Shown here: piece after piece, positions 34,693-44,619 of the stretch
Layout: each line of letters starts with the position of its first letter
How positions within the stretch are numbered: the first letter of the stretch is position 1
Made by a program: the position numbers and the translations under genes
From: Clostridium sp. MD294
GTDB taxonomy: Bacteria; Bacillota; Clostridia; Lachnospirales; Anaerotignaceae
DNA: 64,000 nt
Assembly: GCF_000364165.2 (NCBI RefSeq)
Contig: NZ_CP097810.1
Span: forward strand, 868,001-932,000
Direction of reading: 5' to 3'
The notes under the pieces: generated by a model
What the model was told of the DNA's origin: nothing
The model's input: only the letters and a program-made list of their open reading frames with translations
The model's database searches: none

Positions 34693-35016
34693 ATGAATTA
34701 TAAAAAAGAGATGGGTGTGCGATTAAAAGAAAGAAGAAAAGAAATGCGTATGACACAGGAACAACTTTCTGACCAGTTAAATATTTCTATAAAACATTAT
34801 AGTGAAGTAGAAAGGGGGATTACAGGACTTTCAGTAGAAAATATTATTAAAATCAGTAATATACTTCATATAAGTATAGATTATCTTTTAAAAGGAGAAG
34901 GAAAAAAAGAAGAATTTCCATATGATATGATATTGTTTTATCAAAATTGCTCTACAGAACAGAAAAAGGGAGTAATGCAAATATTCCATGGTATAGAAAA
35001 ACTAGCAAGAAAATAA
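34693..35016 (+). CDS. XRE-family transcriptional regulator
   Basis: A 107-residue regulator with one Cro/CI-type helix-turn-helix at residues 10-63 (RLKERRKEMRMTQEQLSDQLNISIKHYSEVERGITGLSV). The C-terminal 40 residues are helical and probably mediate dimerisation. The ribosome site GGGCGGTG precedes the ATG. It stands alone between terminators, so it may regulate itself or a distant target. Solo XRE regulators of this size are common in Firmicutes. Confidence 0.9.
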   Translation: MNYKKEMGVRLKERRKEMRMTQEQLSDQLNISIKHYSEVERGITGLSVENIIKISNILHISIDYLLKGEGKKEEFPYDMILFYQNCSTEQKKGVMQIFHGIEKLARK

Positions 35017-35018
35017 AA

Positions 35019-35060
35019 AAGAGTGTTTCAAAAGGAAAATAACTTTTGAAACACTTTTTT
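35019..35060. terminator. Bidirectional terminator
   Basis: A perfect 12-base stem, GTGTTTCAAAAG (35023-35034) with CTTTTGAAACAC (35043-35054), flanked by A and T runs, sits between the convergent XRE and cfa genes. Confidence 0.92.
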
Positions 35061-35063
35061 GTA

Positions 35064-36209
35064 TCAATACCATCTTGTGATAGGTAAATTATTGTTAATA
35101 CCTTTTGTAAATAATATTTGATGCAAGTCTATTACACCATTATGAAAGGCAGCAGCACAACCACAAAGATATAAATCCCACATTCTAATAAATTCTTCAT
35201 CAAACATAGTACGAATAGTAGGTAAATTCTGTCTGAAATTTTCGTCCCAACAAAGCAATGTTTTACTGTAATGAAGTCGTAAATTTTCAATGTCTAGTAC
35301 ATCAAAATTAAATTCAGCAGATTGATTTATAATTTCTCTTAAAGAAGGTATCACACCTCCAGGAAAAATATATTTTTTAATCCAAGGGTCTCCAGAATGT
35401 TCTTTTTTAGCACTAATATAGTGTAATAAAAATAGACCATGTGTATTTAATATATCATTTACACTAGAAAGAAATTTTTGATATTGTTCTCGCCCTACAT
35501 GTTCTAACATACCTACACTAACAACTCTATCAAATTTTTTATTTAAATGTTTTAAATCTCTGTAATCTAATAATTCTACTGTAATATCATTTTGTAATCC
35601 TTCTTGTGCAATACGCTGTTGACATTTTTTGTATTGTTCTGTGCTGAGTGTGATACCAGTACCTTTGATATGATATTTTTTGGCTGCTTCTATTAAAAGA
35701 AATCCCCAACCGCAGCCAATATCAAGTAATGTCATGTTTTCTTTTAAATAAAGTTTTTGAAGTATATAATCCACTTTATTTACCTGTGCTTGATAAAGAG
35801 AGTCTGTTTCGTTTTTAAAATATCCACAAGAATAGCTCATTGTTTTGTCTAACCAAAGCTGATAGAAGTCGTTTCCTATGTCATAATGAGAAGAAACTTC
35901 TTTTTTTTGAGTTCTTTTAGAGTTGGAAGGAAATATTAGTTTTTTTAAAGCAGATTGGTCTGTAGAAAATTTATCCATTTGACATAAAAAATGATCTAAA
36001 GCATTGTATAAATCTCCTTCAATTTCTAAATCACCACGCATATATGCTTCCCCTAGAGCAAGAGAAGTACTTTTTGTCAATTCTTTTATGTTAATTTCTT
36101 TTTTGAAATGTACAATAAAAATAGGTTTTCCTTCACCCACTTGATATATGTTGTTTTGATATTTGATAATAAAAGGGTTTTGATTAAATTTTTGTAAAAA
36201 TTTTATCAT
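35064..36209 (-). CDS. cfa: Cyclopropane-fatty-acyl-phospholipid synthase
   Basis: A 381-residue enzyme that adds a methylene group from SAM across double bonds of membrane phospholipid acyl chains. The N-terminal lipid-binding domain contains GEGKPIFIVHFK. The catalytic domain has VSSHYDIGNDFYQLWLDKTMSYSCGYF (bicarbonate and acyl pocket), the SAM site MTLLDIGCGWGFLLIEA, SVGMLEHVGREQY and IFPGGVIPSLREI. ATG 36209 is chosen because it gives the usual short N-terminus and has GAGG 9 bases upstream; an ATG at 36236 also has a fair site. It is monocistronic. Confidence 0.95.
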   Translation of the reverse strand: MIKFLQKFNQNPFIIKYQNNIYQVGEGKPIFIVHFKKEINIKELTKSTSLALGEAYMRGDLEIEGDLYNALDHFLCQMDKFSTDQSALKKLIFPSNSKRTQKKEVSSHYDIGNDFYQLWLDKTMSYSCGYFKNETDSLYQAQVNKVDYILQKLYLKENMTLLDIGCGWGFLLIEAAKKYHIKGTGITLSTEQYKKCQQRIAQEGLQNDITVELLDYRDLKHLNKKFDRVVSVGMLEHVGREQYQKFLSSVNDILNTHGLFLLHYISAKKEHSGDPWIKKYIFPGGVIPSLREIINQSAEFNFDVLDIENLRLHYSKTLLCWDENFRQNLPTIRTMFDEEFIRMWDLYLCGCAAAFHNGVIDLHQILFTKGINNNLPITRWY

Positions 36210-36541
36210 AATATTTTCCTCTAAATGTGTTTGCATTATAAGACCTTCTTTCTAAAATAGTATTATGGAAAAGTATAGACAATATTTTAAAAACCAAACC
36301 CTAGTAAAATATACCTCTTTTTAAATAAAGAATTTGCAGTAATATCATATAAAACTGGTAGGAATATATGACATATTTTGTTAAAAATATTCATATTTAT
36401 TTTTATGTTATGTAGTATAACTATTACAATATTAAAAAATTTTTATATCACAAATAAAAGGAAAAAAGCATATAATATATAGAAATAAGTTTTAAAATGT
36501 ACAATACAGTTAAAAAAGTTCACAAAAAATTTACAATTCTT

Positions 36542-36568
36542 TTAGCACTCACCTATTGACAGTGCTAA
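36542..36568 (+). promoter_or_regulatory. CIRCE element (HrcA operator)
   Basis: TTAGCACTC-N9-CAGTGCTAA differs from the CIRCE consensus at one base (C for G at the first position of the right arm). It overlaps the -35 of the hsp20 promoter. Inference: HrcA represses hsp20 until heat stress. The rest of the 36210-36687 gap is AT-rich with nothing else recognised. Confidence 0.9.
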
Positions 36569-36584
36569 CAAAACGGTATATACT
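36556..36584 (+). promoter_or_regulatory. Sigma-A promoter of hsp20
   Basis: TTGACA (36556-36561), 17-base spacer, TATACT (36579-36584). The CIRCE dyad covers the -35. Confidence 0.85.
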
Positions 36585-36687
36585 ATTTTCAGAACAAAAG
36601 AAATGAACAAAAAAGTCCATTTTAAGTAGTCCATCAATATAATTAAAATTAAAATTAAAATAATTTATTTCATTGGAGGAATGACTT

Positions 36688-37137
36688 ATGATGTTACCTA
36701 GTATTTTTGGAGGAAATTTATTTGATGAGTTTATAAATTCACCATGGGAGAAAGAATTTTTTGGAGGAAAAAGTCCTTTTTTTGGTTCGTATGAAAAGAG
36801 CATAATGAAAACTGACATAAAAGAAAAAAATAATAATTATGAAATAGATATTGATTTACCAGGATTTCAAAAAGAAGAAATTAGTGCAAATTTGGAAAAT
36901 GGTTATTTGACAATTAGTGCAACGAAAGGAGAGCAAAAAGAAGAAAAAAATGAAAATGGAGTATATATTCGTAGAGAACGTTATACAGGACAATGTACGA
37001 GAAGTTTTTATGTAGGAGATGCAGTAGAGCAGCAAGATATTAAAGCAAAATTTGAAAATGGTATATTACGTTTGACAATACCAAAAAAAGAACAAAGAAA
37101 AGTAGAACCAAAAAAATATATTGCTATTGAAGGATAA
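36688..37137 (+). CDS. Small heat-shock protein Hsp20
   Basis: A 149-residue alpha-crystallin chaperone that holds unfolding proteins without ATP. The domain spans residues about 40-140: MKTDIKEKNNNYEIDIDLPGFQKEEI, RREERYTG-type strand (RRERYTGQCTRSFYV), and the C-terminal GILRLTIPKKE followed by the anchoring end. Its N-terminal 40 residues are short and Phe/Gly-rich. CIRCE control just upstream and a terminator just downstream make a compact heat-shock unit. The ATG has GGAGGAAT. Confidence 0.94.
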   Translation: MMLPSIFGGNLFDEFINSPWEKEFFGGKSPFFGSYEKSIMKTDIKEKNNNYEIDIDLPGFQKEEISANLENGYLTISATKGEQKEEKNENGVYIRRERYTGQCTRSFYVGDAVEQQDIKAKFENGILRLTIPKKEQRKVEPKKYIAIEG

Positions 37138-37146
37138 CAAAATTAG

Positions 37147-37174
37147 GGAATACGATACTATCGTATTCCTTTTT
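37147..37174 (+). terminator. Terminator after hsp20
   Basis: GGAATACGAT (37147-37156) and ATCGTATTCC (37160-37169) form a tight stem, followed by five T. Confidence 0.88.
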
Positions 37175-37222
37175 GTGTTATAATAGTTCTGTGTGATAAT
37201 ATAAAAGAAGAAAGGAAATAAT

Positions 37223-37789
37223 ATGACAGATAGAGAATTAATTGATTTTTTGACTATAGCAGAAAAAATGAAATGTAATACTAGACATTCTTGGACGTCT
37301 ACTAACAGAAAAGAAAGTGTTGCAGAACATAGCTGGAGATTGTCACTAATGGCACTTTTATTGGAGAGAGAAATAGAGAACGTTGATTTTCAGAAAATTA
37401 TAAAAATGTGTATTATACATGACTTAGGAGAAGCAGTAACAGGAGATATTCCTTCTTTTTTGAAAACAGAGCAACATTCAAAACAAGAAGAAAAAGCCAT
37501 TATAAAATTGATGGAAAAATTGCCAGAACCTCAAAGACAAGATATCATGACACTTTTTGAAGAGATGGAACAAAGACAAACAATGGAAGCAAAAATTTAT
37601 AAAGCATTGGATAGATTAGAGGCAGTACTACAACATAATGAAGCACCTATTTCTTCATGGCTACCTTTAGAGTATGAATTACAGCAGCAGTATGGTTGGG
37701 AAGAAGCACAAGTTCATGAAAGATTAAGTAAATTGCGTTATACAGCAAAGCAAGATACTATTGAAAAAATAAAACGAGAAAAACATTAA
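37223..37789 (+). CDS. HD-domain phosphohydrolase (YfbR-like)
   Basis: A 188-residue HD-superfamily enzyme. Metal ligands are visible as H in AEHSWRL, the HD pair in CIIHDLGEAVTGDIP, and a later Asp in KALDRLEAVLQHNE. This arrangement resembles the 5'-deoxynucleotidase YfbR and the YedD/PF13023 HD_3 group, which remove phosphate from dNMPs. The ATG has AAAGGAAA. It is probably a one-gene unit, with the hsp20 terminator before it. The substrate is inferred from family only. Confidence 0.88.
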   Translation: MTDRELIDFLTIAEKMKCNTRHSWTSTNRKESVAEHSWRLSLMALLLEREIENVDFQKIIKMCIIHDLGEAVTGDIPSFLKTEQHSKQEEKAIIKLMEKLPEPQRQDIMTLFEEMEQRQTMEAKIYKALDRLEAVLQHNEAPISSWLPLEYELQQQYGWEEAQVHERLSKLRYTAKQDTIEKIKREKH

Positions 37790-37884
37790 ATATAATAAAA
37801 ATTTCGAATGATATTGTATTTATAATATAATTATAGTATTTATTGTTATTTTTAAGTATACTCTAAATAAAGGAGAAATAGTTA

Positions 37885-38850
37885 ATGTATAAAATTATTA
37901 CAAGTCAGGAAATTTTAAAACCATATAAATATAATATAGAGAAAGAATTTGAACAAGAAATTATAAAAAATAAAGAAGCTATATTTGGAAAAAATTTTAT
38001 TTATTTTGATATAAAAAAGAAAATAGGAAATACCATTCCAGACGGATATGGTTTAGATTTAACATTTCATACAGAACCGAAATTATATTTTATTGAAGTA
38101 GAAATGGAAAGTCATGATTTATATGGGCATATTGCAGAACAATTGCTCAAATTTTCTATGACATTTGATGACAATAAATATAGATTAAAAAATATACTTA
38201 TGGAAGAAATTATAAAAGACAGTCATAAGCAAAAACTTCTAAGAGAATATATTCAAAATGAAAAAACAAAATTTAATGATGAAACAGAACTTTTGTATCA
38301 TGTAATTTATGAAATGCCAATATCAATTATTATTATTATTGATGAATATACAAAACAGCTAGAGAAGGTACAATCTAAATTAAGTGATGAAATTACTGTT
38401 TTGGAATTTAAATCTTATAAAGGGGATAAAGAAGTTGTTCATAGATTTACACCATTTTATGATGAACAAGAAATCGATATTGATAGTGAAGAAATAAAAG
38501 ATGTAGATGAGTTAGATACTATTATTGTTCCTGCTATGGAAGAGGGATTTAATGAAGTTTTTATAGGAGAAAGTTGCTGGTATGCTGTTAGAATATCAGC
38601 ACCAATGAGAAATAGAATAAAATATATAGCTGTATATCAAGTTGCACCTATTTCTGCCATTACATATTATGCTTGTGTGGATAGAATAGAAAAATATAAA
38701 GATACTGGAAAGTATATTTTATATTTTAAAGGTAAACCCAATAAAATTGAAAAAATTCCACTAGGAGGAAATAGAATGGCAGTACGTTCTTGTAGATATA
38801 CAAATTTACAAAAAATGTTAAATACAGATACTGTATCTAATCTATGGTAA
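37885..38850 (+). CDS. Unknown protein with PD-(D/E)XK nuclease-like N-terminal domain
   Basis: A 321-residue protein without signal or membrane segment. The N-terminal domain shows a restriction-nuclease-like pattern: E31 in a helix, D58 in GYGLDLTF, E71-V-E73 in FIEVEME, and Q86 in HIAEQLLKF. This is the order seen in DUF91/NucS-type folds, although the usual Lys of ExK is replaced by Glu. A middle acidic linker (about 195-215) joins a C-terminal domain with GESCWYAVRISAPMRNRIKYIAVYQV and IPLGGNRMAVRSCRYT. It is a lone gene with AAAGGAG. A defence or DNA-processing role is possible but inferred; the missing Lys means that catalysis is uncertain. Confidence 0.6.
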   Translation: MYKIITSQEILKPYKYNIEKEFEQEIIKNKEAIFGKNFIYFDIKKKIGNTIPDGYGLDLTFHTEPKLYFIEVEMESHDLYGHIAEQLLKFSMTFDDNKYRLKNILMEEIIKDSHKQKLLREYIQNEKTKFNDETELLYHVIYEMPISIIIIIDEYTKQLEKVQSKLSDEITVLEFKSYKGDKEVVHRFTPFYDEQEIDIDSEEIKDVDELDTIIVPAMEEGFNEVFIGESCWYAVRISAPMRNRIKYIAVYQVAPISAITYYACVDRIEKYKDTGKYILYFKGKPNKIEKIPLGGNRMAVRSCRYTNLQKMLNTDTVSNLW

Positions 38851-39023
38851 TAGAGGGTATACTTTATAAGTGATATTAGATATACTGATATAATAAATTA
38901 ATAAAATTTGAAACTATATTTCTAATCAAAAATATTTTTGCTTTTGAAATAGGTGTTGCATAGAGAGGGGCTTTTTGATAAACTATAAAAATGTAAAACT
39001 AAAAAATAATGAGGTGAACCGTA

Positions 39024-41597
39024 ATGGGTCTTTTAGAAAAAATATTTGGTAATTATAGTGAAAAAGAAATTAAGCGTATTACGCCTATTGTAGATAAAAT
39101 TGAAGCTTTATCACCAGAATTTGAAAAATTATCTGAAGAAGAATTAAAACATAAAACAACAGAATTTAAACAACGTCTTTCAAAAGGAGAAACTCTTGAC
39201 CAAATTTTGCCAGAGGCGTATGCAGCAGTAAGAGAAGCAGCAAGCAGGGCATTGGGTATGCGTCATTTTAGAGTGCAGCTTTTAGGTGGTATTGTAATGC
39301 ACCAAGGACGTATTGCAGAAATGAGAACAGGAGAAGGTAAAACGTTGGTTGCAACATTGTCTTCTTATTTGAATGCTTTGGAAGGAAAAGGTGTACATGT
39401 AGTAACAGTAAATGACTATTTAGCAAAACGTGACTCTGAATGGGTAACACCTTTGTTTGAGAAATTGGATATGACAGTAGGTGTTATATTAAATAATATG
39501 GAAAATGATGAGCGTAGAGAAGCCTATGCTTGTGATATTACCTATGCAACCAATAATGAATTGGGATTTGACTACTTACGTGATAATATGGTGGTAAGAG
39601 AGGAAAGTATGGTACAAAGGGAATTGAACTTTGCTATCATTGACGAAGTGGACTCTGTTTTAATTGACGAAGCAAGAACACCTTTGATTATATCTGGCTC
39701 TGGAGCAAAGTCTACAGAACTGTATAAAATAGCAGATACTTTTGTAAAGACATTGAAAAAAGGTAAAATATTAAATGAAGAAGAAGCATTAAATCCTTTG
39801 ACAAAAGAAGAAATACAAGAAGAAGGAGATTATATATTAGATGAAAAAGCAAAAAGTGTTACATTAACACAAGAAGGTGTTAAAAAGGCAGAAAAATTTT
39901 TTCATGTAGATAATCTTTCCGATGCAGAAAACTTGGAAATACAACATCATATTAATAATGCCTTAAAAGCAAACTACAATATGCACCTTGACCAAAATTA
40001 TGTAGTACAAAATGATGAGGTTATGATTGTAGATGAATTTACAGGGCGTATTATGCCAGGAAGAAGATATTCTGATGGTTTACATCAAGCGATTGAAGCA
40101 AAAGAAAATGTAAAAGTGAAAAAAGAAAGTAAAACATTGGCAACTGTTACATTCCAAAACTTCTTTAATAAATATAAAAAGAAATGTGGTATGACTGGTA
40201 CAGCAAAAACAGAAGAAACAGAATTTAGAAATATTTATGGTATGGACGTTGTAGAAATTCCTACAAATCGCCCTGTTATTAGAAAAGACCATCATGATGT
40301 TGTTTATCGTACAGAAGCAGCAAAATTTAGAGCAGTTGTAAAAGATATTATAGCTTGTCATGAAAAACATCAGCCTGTATTAGTTGGTACTATTACAATA
40401 GATAAGTCAGAACAATTAAGCAGAATGTTGAAAAAAGAGGGTATTAAACATCAAGTATTAAATGCAAAATACCATGAACAAGAGGCAGAAATTGTTTCTC
40501 ACGCAGGAGAATTAGATGCTGTTACCATTGCGACAAATATGGCAGGACGTGGTACAGACATTAAATTAGAAGAAGGCGTTGCGGAAATAGGCGGATTAAA
40601 AATTATTGGTACAGAAAGACATGAGTCTAGACGTATTGATAACCAGCTTCGTGGACGTTCTGGACGTCAGGGCGACCCTGGAGAGTCTAAATTTTATATT
40701 TCTATGGAAGATGAGTTAATGCGTCTGTTTGGCTCTGAAAAAACAATGAAATTAGTAGATGCTATGGGATTGCAGGAAGATGAGCCTATAGAAGCAGGTA
40801 TGCTAACGAGAGCTATAGAAAATGCACAGAAAAAAGTAGAAGGTAATAACTTTGCTATTCGTAAACATTTGTTAGAATATGACCAAGTAATGAATGAGCA
40901 AAGAGAAATTATATATGGTGAAAGACATAGAGTTTTAGTAGGAGAAAATTTAAGAGAAAGTATTGTATCTATGATAGGTGATGTAGTAGATAGATATGTA
41001 GATGCGTATACTGCGGAAAGTGAATTTTCAGAAGAATGGGATATGGCGGGATTGAGTGAAAGTTTAGGTTCTATTATTCCTATAGGTTCTATTAAAGTAA
41101 AAGAAGATACAAAAGAAAATTTAACAAGAGATAATTTAAAGGATACACTTAAAAAATTAGCAGAAAAAATATATGAAATGAAAGAACAAGAAATTGGCGA
41201 TGCTGAAAGAATGAGAGAGCTAGAGAGGGTAATACTTTTGAGAGTAATTGACCAAAAGTGGATGGATCATATTGACGATATGGACCAAATGCGTCAAGGT
41301 ATTGGTTTGCACGCTTATGCACAAAGAGACCCTCTTATTGAGTATAAATTTGCAGGCTATGATATGTTTGAAGAATTAAGCAATAATATTCAAGAAGATA
41401 CATTGCGTATGTTGTATAGAGTAAAATTGGAAACAGAAACAACAAGAGTACAAATGATACAGCCTATGTTTACAAATAAAGATGACACTATACAGAAAAA
41501 ACCAAAAGAAAGAAAAGAAGCAAAAATAGGTAGAAATGATACTTGTCCTTGTGGTAGTGGTAAAAAATATAAAAACTGTTGTGGTAAAGAGGAATAA
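39024..41597 (+). CDS. secA: Preprotein translocase ATPase SecA
   Basis: An 857-residue motor that pushes unfolded precursors through SecYEG. It has Walker [13 protein letters not shown], the DEAD-type box [21 protein letters not shown], the peptide-binding domain, [16 protein letters not shown] and the [13 protein letters not shown] motif of NBD2. The C-terminus keeps the zinc-binding SEC-C tail ([13 protein letters not shown]) used for SecB or ribosome contact. The ATG has GAGGTGA. prfB follows 82 bases downstream, the same order as in Bacillus. Confidence 0.98.
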   Translation: MGLLEKIFGNYSEKEIKRITPIVDKIEALSPEFEKLSEEELKHKTTEFKQRLSKGETLDQILPEAYAAVREAASRALGMRHFRVQLLGGIVMHQGRIAEMRTGEGKTLVATLSSYLNALEGKGVHVVTVNDYLAKRDSEWVTPLFEKLDMTVGVILNNMENDERREAYACDITYATNNELGFDYLRDNMVVREESMVQRELNFAIIDEVDSVLIDEARTPLIISGSGAKSTELYKIADTFVKTLKKGKILNEEEALNPLTKEEIQEEGDYILDEKAKSVTLTQEGVKKAEKFFHVDNLSDAENLEIQHHINNALKANYNMHLDQNYVVQNDEVMIVDEFTGRIMPGRRYSDGLHQAIEAKENVKVKKESKTLATVTFQNFFNKYKKKCGMTGTAKTEETEFRNIYGMDVVEIPTNRPVIRKDHHDVVYRTEAAKFRAVVKDIIACHEKHQPVLVGTITIDKSEQLSRMLKKEGIKHQVLNAKYHEQEAEIVSHAGELDAVTIATNMAGRGTDIKLEEGVAEIGGLKIIGTERHESRRIDNQLRGRSGRQGDPGESKFYISMEDELMRLFGSEKTMKLVDAMGLQEDEPIEAGMLTRAIENAQKKVEGNNFAIRKHLLEYDQVMNEQREIIYGERHRVLVGENLRESIVSMIGDVVDRYVDAYTAESEFSEEWDMAGLSESLGSIIPIGSIKVKEDTKENLTRDNLKDTLKKLAEKIYEMKEQEIGDAERMRELERVILLRVIDQKWMDHIDDMDQMRQGIGLHAYAQRDPLIEYKFAGYDMFEELSNNIQEDTLRMLYRVKLETETTRVQMIQPMFTNKDDTIQKKPKERKEAKIGRNDTCPCGSGKKYKNCCGKEE

Positions 41598-41679
41598 ATT
41601 TGTGTATCAGAGGAAAGAAATTGTCCTCAATAATATAAATAATAAAAATATTAAAATGATTTTAAGGAGATGATTTTTT

Positions 41680-42784
41680 ATGTTTGAATTAGAACAAATT
41701 CGTTTGTCGCTGTCTGCGTATGACGAAAAATTAGAGGAAATGGGGGCTTCACTTTGACGTCGCTGGTGCGAAAGAGAAAATAACAGAATTAGAAGAAATA
41801 TCTGCTGACCCCGATTTTTGGGCTGATATGGAAAAAAGTCAAAAAGTATTAAGACAGCTAAAAGGATTAAAAAATAAAATAGGCAGATATGAAGCACTTG
41901 TGACACAATATGAAGATATTTTAACATTGATAGAAATGGGTACTGAAGAAGAAGATGCAAGTATTATTAGTGAAGTACAAGAATTGGCAGATAGCTTTTT
42001 AGCAGAGTATGATAACTTAAAAATTTCTACTCTTTTAGATGGAGAATATGATAAAAATAATGCTATTGTAACATTACATTCTGGTGCTGGTGGTACAGAA
42101 GCTTGTGACTGGACAAATATGCTTTTCCGTATGTATACAAAATGGGCAGACAGAAATGATTTTCAAGTTGAAATATTAGATATGTTAGATGGTGATGAAG
42201 CAGGTTTAAAATCTGTTACAATACAAGTTAATGGTGAAAATGCCTATGGTTATTTAAAATCAGAAAAGGGAATTCATAGACTTGTTAGGGTATCTCCTTT
42301 TGATAGTTCAGGGAGAAGACATACTTCTTTTGCTTCTTGTGATGTTATGCCAGAAATTGAAAATGATACAGATATACAAATCAATACAGATGATATTCGT
42401 ATAGATACGTATCGTGCAAGTGGTGCAGGTGGACAGCATGTCAATAAAACATCTTCTGCCATTCGTATTACACATAATCCAACAGGTATTGTAGTACAAT
42501 GTCAAGATGAAAGAAGCCAATTTAGTAATAAAGATAGAGCAATGAAGATGTTAAAAAGTAAGCTGCTTTCTTTAAAGATTGAAGAACAGATGAAAAAATT
42601 AGCAGAAATTCGTGGCGATGTGAAAGAAATTGGCTGGGGAAGTCAAATTCGTTCTTATGTATTTATGCCTTATACTATGGTAAAAGACCATAGAACGTCA
42701 GAAGAAACAGGAAATGTACAAGCTGTTATGGATGGTAATATTGATAATTTTATTAGTGCATATTTGGCATGGATACACAGTTAA
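41680..42784 (+). CDS. prfB: Peptide chain release factor 2 with programmed +1 frameshift
   Basis: RF2 ends translation at UAA and UGA codons. The frame from ATG 41680 reaches TGA as codon 26 (41755-41757) in the canonical shift site CTT-TGA-C; skipping the T at 41755 joins it to the long frame that ends at 42784, for about 367 residues. A purine run (GGGGG at 41742-41746) a few bases upstream can pair with 16S rRNA and promote the shift. The GGQ motif lies in SGAGGQHVNKTSSAIR, and the stop-codon-reading region is upstream of it. RF2 thus senses its own scarcity. Annotating only the ATG at 41828 would lose the first domain. Confidence 0.96.
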
Positions 42785-42799
42785 CAAGGGGGCTGTTCT

Positions 42800-43771
42800 T
42801 TGAAAGAAATTAAAATTACAGAACAAGAACAAAGCCAAAGATTGGATAAATTTTTACTAAAATATTTGAATAAGGCATCAAAAAGCTTTATTTATAAAAT
42901 GTTAAGAAAAAAACGTATCAAGTATAATGGCAAAAAGGGAGAAGGAAACGAAATACTTCAAAAAGGAGATTGTTTGCAGCTCTATCTTTCAGAAGAAACG
43001 ATAAAAAGTTTTATGGAAGAAAAAGCCATTTATAAAACAGAAAGACATTTTAAAATTGTGTATGAAGATAATAACCTACTGGTAGTATCTAAACCAGCAG
43101 GAATGATTGTACACCCACAAAAAAGCAGTGACAAAAATACATTGATTGACCAGATATTGTATTATCTTTATGAGAAAGGGGAATATACTCCTAAAAAAGA
43201 TAGTACATTTACACCAGCGATTTGTAATCGTTTGGATAGAAATACAAGTGGTATTGTCATTGCTGGAAAAAATTTGAAAACAGTACAAGCAGTCAATGAT
43301 GCTATTGCAAAAAGAAAAATAAATAAATATTATGTGACATTAGTAAAGGGAAATATCATACAACAAGGAGAATTTGTGAGCTATTTAAAAAAAGATAGTG
43401 AAAAAAATCAAGTGATATTGTATGATAATCAAAAGGAAGGAACAAAAAAAATTATAACAAAATATAAACCCATTGCTTATGCAGAAAATATGACACTTTT
43501 ACAAATTGATTTAGTAACAGGACGTTCTCATCAAATTAGAGCACAGATGCAAAAAGTGGGACATTGTATAGCAGGAGATAGAAAATATGGTGAAGAACAA
43601 TGGAATATATATTTTAAAAAGAAATTTGCTTTAACAAATCAATTTTTGCACGCTTATAAAGTAGTGTGGCAGCAATGTGAAGGTGATTTAGCATATTTGA
43701 AATCAAAAGAATGGATAGCACCATTGCCTGACAAATTACAAGAGATTTACGATTTTTATTTTAAAAAATAA
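42800..43771 (+). CDS. RluA-family rRNA pseudouridine synthase
   Basis: A 323-residue pseudouridine synthase, close to RluC/RluD. The N-terminal S4 RNA-binding domain covers residues 14-70. The catalytic domain follows with NLLVVSKPAGMIVHP and the active-site aspartate in NRLDRNTSGIVI. Later motifs are INKYYVTLVKG and GRSHQIRAQM. It isomerises uridines in 23S rRNA. The start is TTG with AAGGGGG upstream, 15 bases after prfB, indicating one transcript. Which uridines it modifies cannot be told. Confidence 0.93.
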   Translation: MKEIKITEQEQSQRLDKFLLKYLNKASKSFIYKMLRKKRIKYNGKKGEGNEILQKGDCLQLYLSEETIKSFMEEKAIYKTERHFKIVYEDNNLLVVSKPAGMIVHPQKSSDKNTLIDQILYYLYEKGEYTPKKDSTFTPAICNRLDRNTSGIVIAGKNLKTVQAVNDAIAKRKINKYYVTLVKGNIIQQGEFVSYLKKDSEKNQVILYDNQKEGTKKIITKYKPIAYAENMTLLQIDLVTGRSHQIRAQMQKVGHCIAGDRKYGEEQWNIYFKKKFALTNQFLHAYKVVWQQCEGDLAYLKSKEWIAPLPDKLQEIYDFYFKK

Positions 43772-43807
43772 GCTGATTGTTAGTAATATAAAAAGAGGAG
43801 GCAATTT

Positions 43808-44542
43808 ATGAAAGCAATTATATTGGCAGCTGGTTATGCAACCAGATTATACCCTCTGACAAAAAATAAACCAAAAGCATTGTTGACAATCAATCAAAAA
43901 CCACTTATTAATTATATTGTGGAACAGATTAATACCATAGATGTAATAGATGAAATTTATGTAGTAACAAATCATAAATTTATCAATTCTTTTGCAGATT
44001 GGCAAAATGAAACAGTAAGTAGAGCTAAAATTATTGTTTTAGATGATGGTTCAACAGAAGAACAAAATCGTAAGGGTGCTATTGGGGACATTGCATTTGT
44101 AATTGAAAAAATGAACATAGATGATGAATTAATTGTTGTTGCAGGCGATAATTTCTTTACTTATTCGTTGAGGGATTATTATGATTTTTACAAACAAAAA
44201 CAAAGGGATTGCGTTTGTGTAAAAATATGGCAGGATAAAAATACATTAAAAAATTTTGGTATTGCATTACTTGACGAAAAAGGTAAGGTATTAGAAATTG
44301 AAGAAAAACCTGAACAACCAAAATCAAATACAGTAGTATTTGCTACTTATTTTTATAAAAAAGACACAGTACCTCTTTTTCAAAAATATTTATCAGAGAA
44401 TAATAATCCAGATGCACCAGGTAATTTTCCAGCATGGTTATATAAACAAAAAGAAGTGTATGCCTATACTTTTAAGGGAGAATGTTATGATATAGGAACA
44501 CGACAAAGTTATGAAGAAGTACAACAGTTATTTCAAAAGTAA
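43808..44542 (+). CDS. Sugar- or choline-phosphate nucleotidyltransferase
   Basis: A 244-residue nucleotidyltransferase with the GT-A-like fold of RfbA and LicC. The nucleotide loop is ILAAGYATRLYPLTKNKPKALL (GxGxRxxPLTxxxPK pattern with A for the second G), followed by NQKPLINYIVEQI. The metal-binding aspartate is in VVAGDNFFT and a second conserved stretch is EIEEKPEQPKSN. It activates a phosphorylated sugar or choline with NTP for surface polymers. No other polymer genes are adjacent, so the substrate is open. The ATG has AGAGGAGG. Confidence 0.88.
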   Translation: MKAIILAAGYATRLYPLTKNKPKALLTINQKPLINYIVEQINTIDVIDEIYVVTNHKFINSFADWQNETVSRAKIIVLDDGSTEEQNRKGAIGDIAFVIEKMNIDDELIVVAGDNFFTYSLRDYYDFYKQKQRDCVCVKIWQDKNTLKNFGIALLDEKGKVLEIEEKPEQPKSNTVVFATYFYKKDTVPLFQKYLSENNNPDAPGNFPAWLYKQKEVYAYTFKGECYDIGTRQSYEEVQQLFQK

Positions 44543-44568
44543 TTGTTACAAAAAGTATAATACATTTT

Positions 44569-44594
44569 GGCTGTCGTTTTCGGCAGCCTTTTTT
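44569..44594 (+). terminator. Terminator before prmA
   Basis: GGCTGTCG (44569-44576) and CGGCAGCC (44581-44588) with a TTTT loop, followed by six T. Confidence 0.92.
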
Positions 44595-44619
44595 AAGAGA
44601 TAAGAAAGGAGATTTTTTT

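Noticed and set aside
34503-34703. 66-codon frame between recR and the XRE gene
   Set aside because: TTG start without ribosome site, low-complexity aromatic composition and overlap with the XRE ribosome site.
41607-41960. 117-codon minus-strand frame over the prfB start
   Set aside because: It covers the programmed frameshift region in antisense; leucine/phenylalanine-rich shadow.
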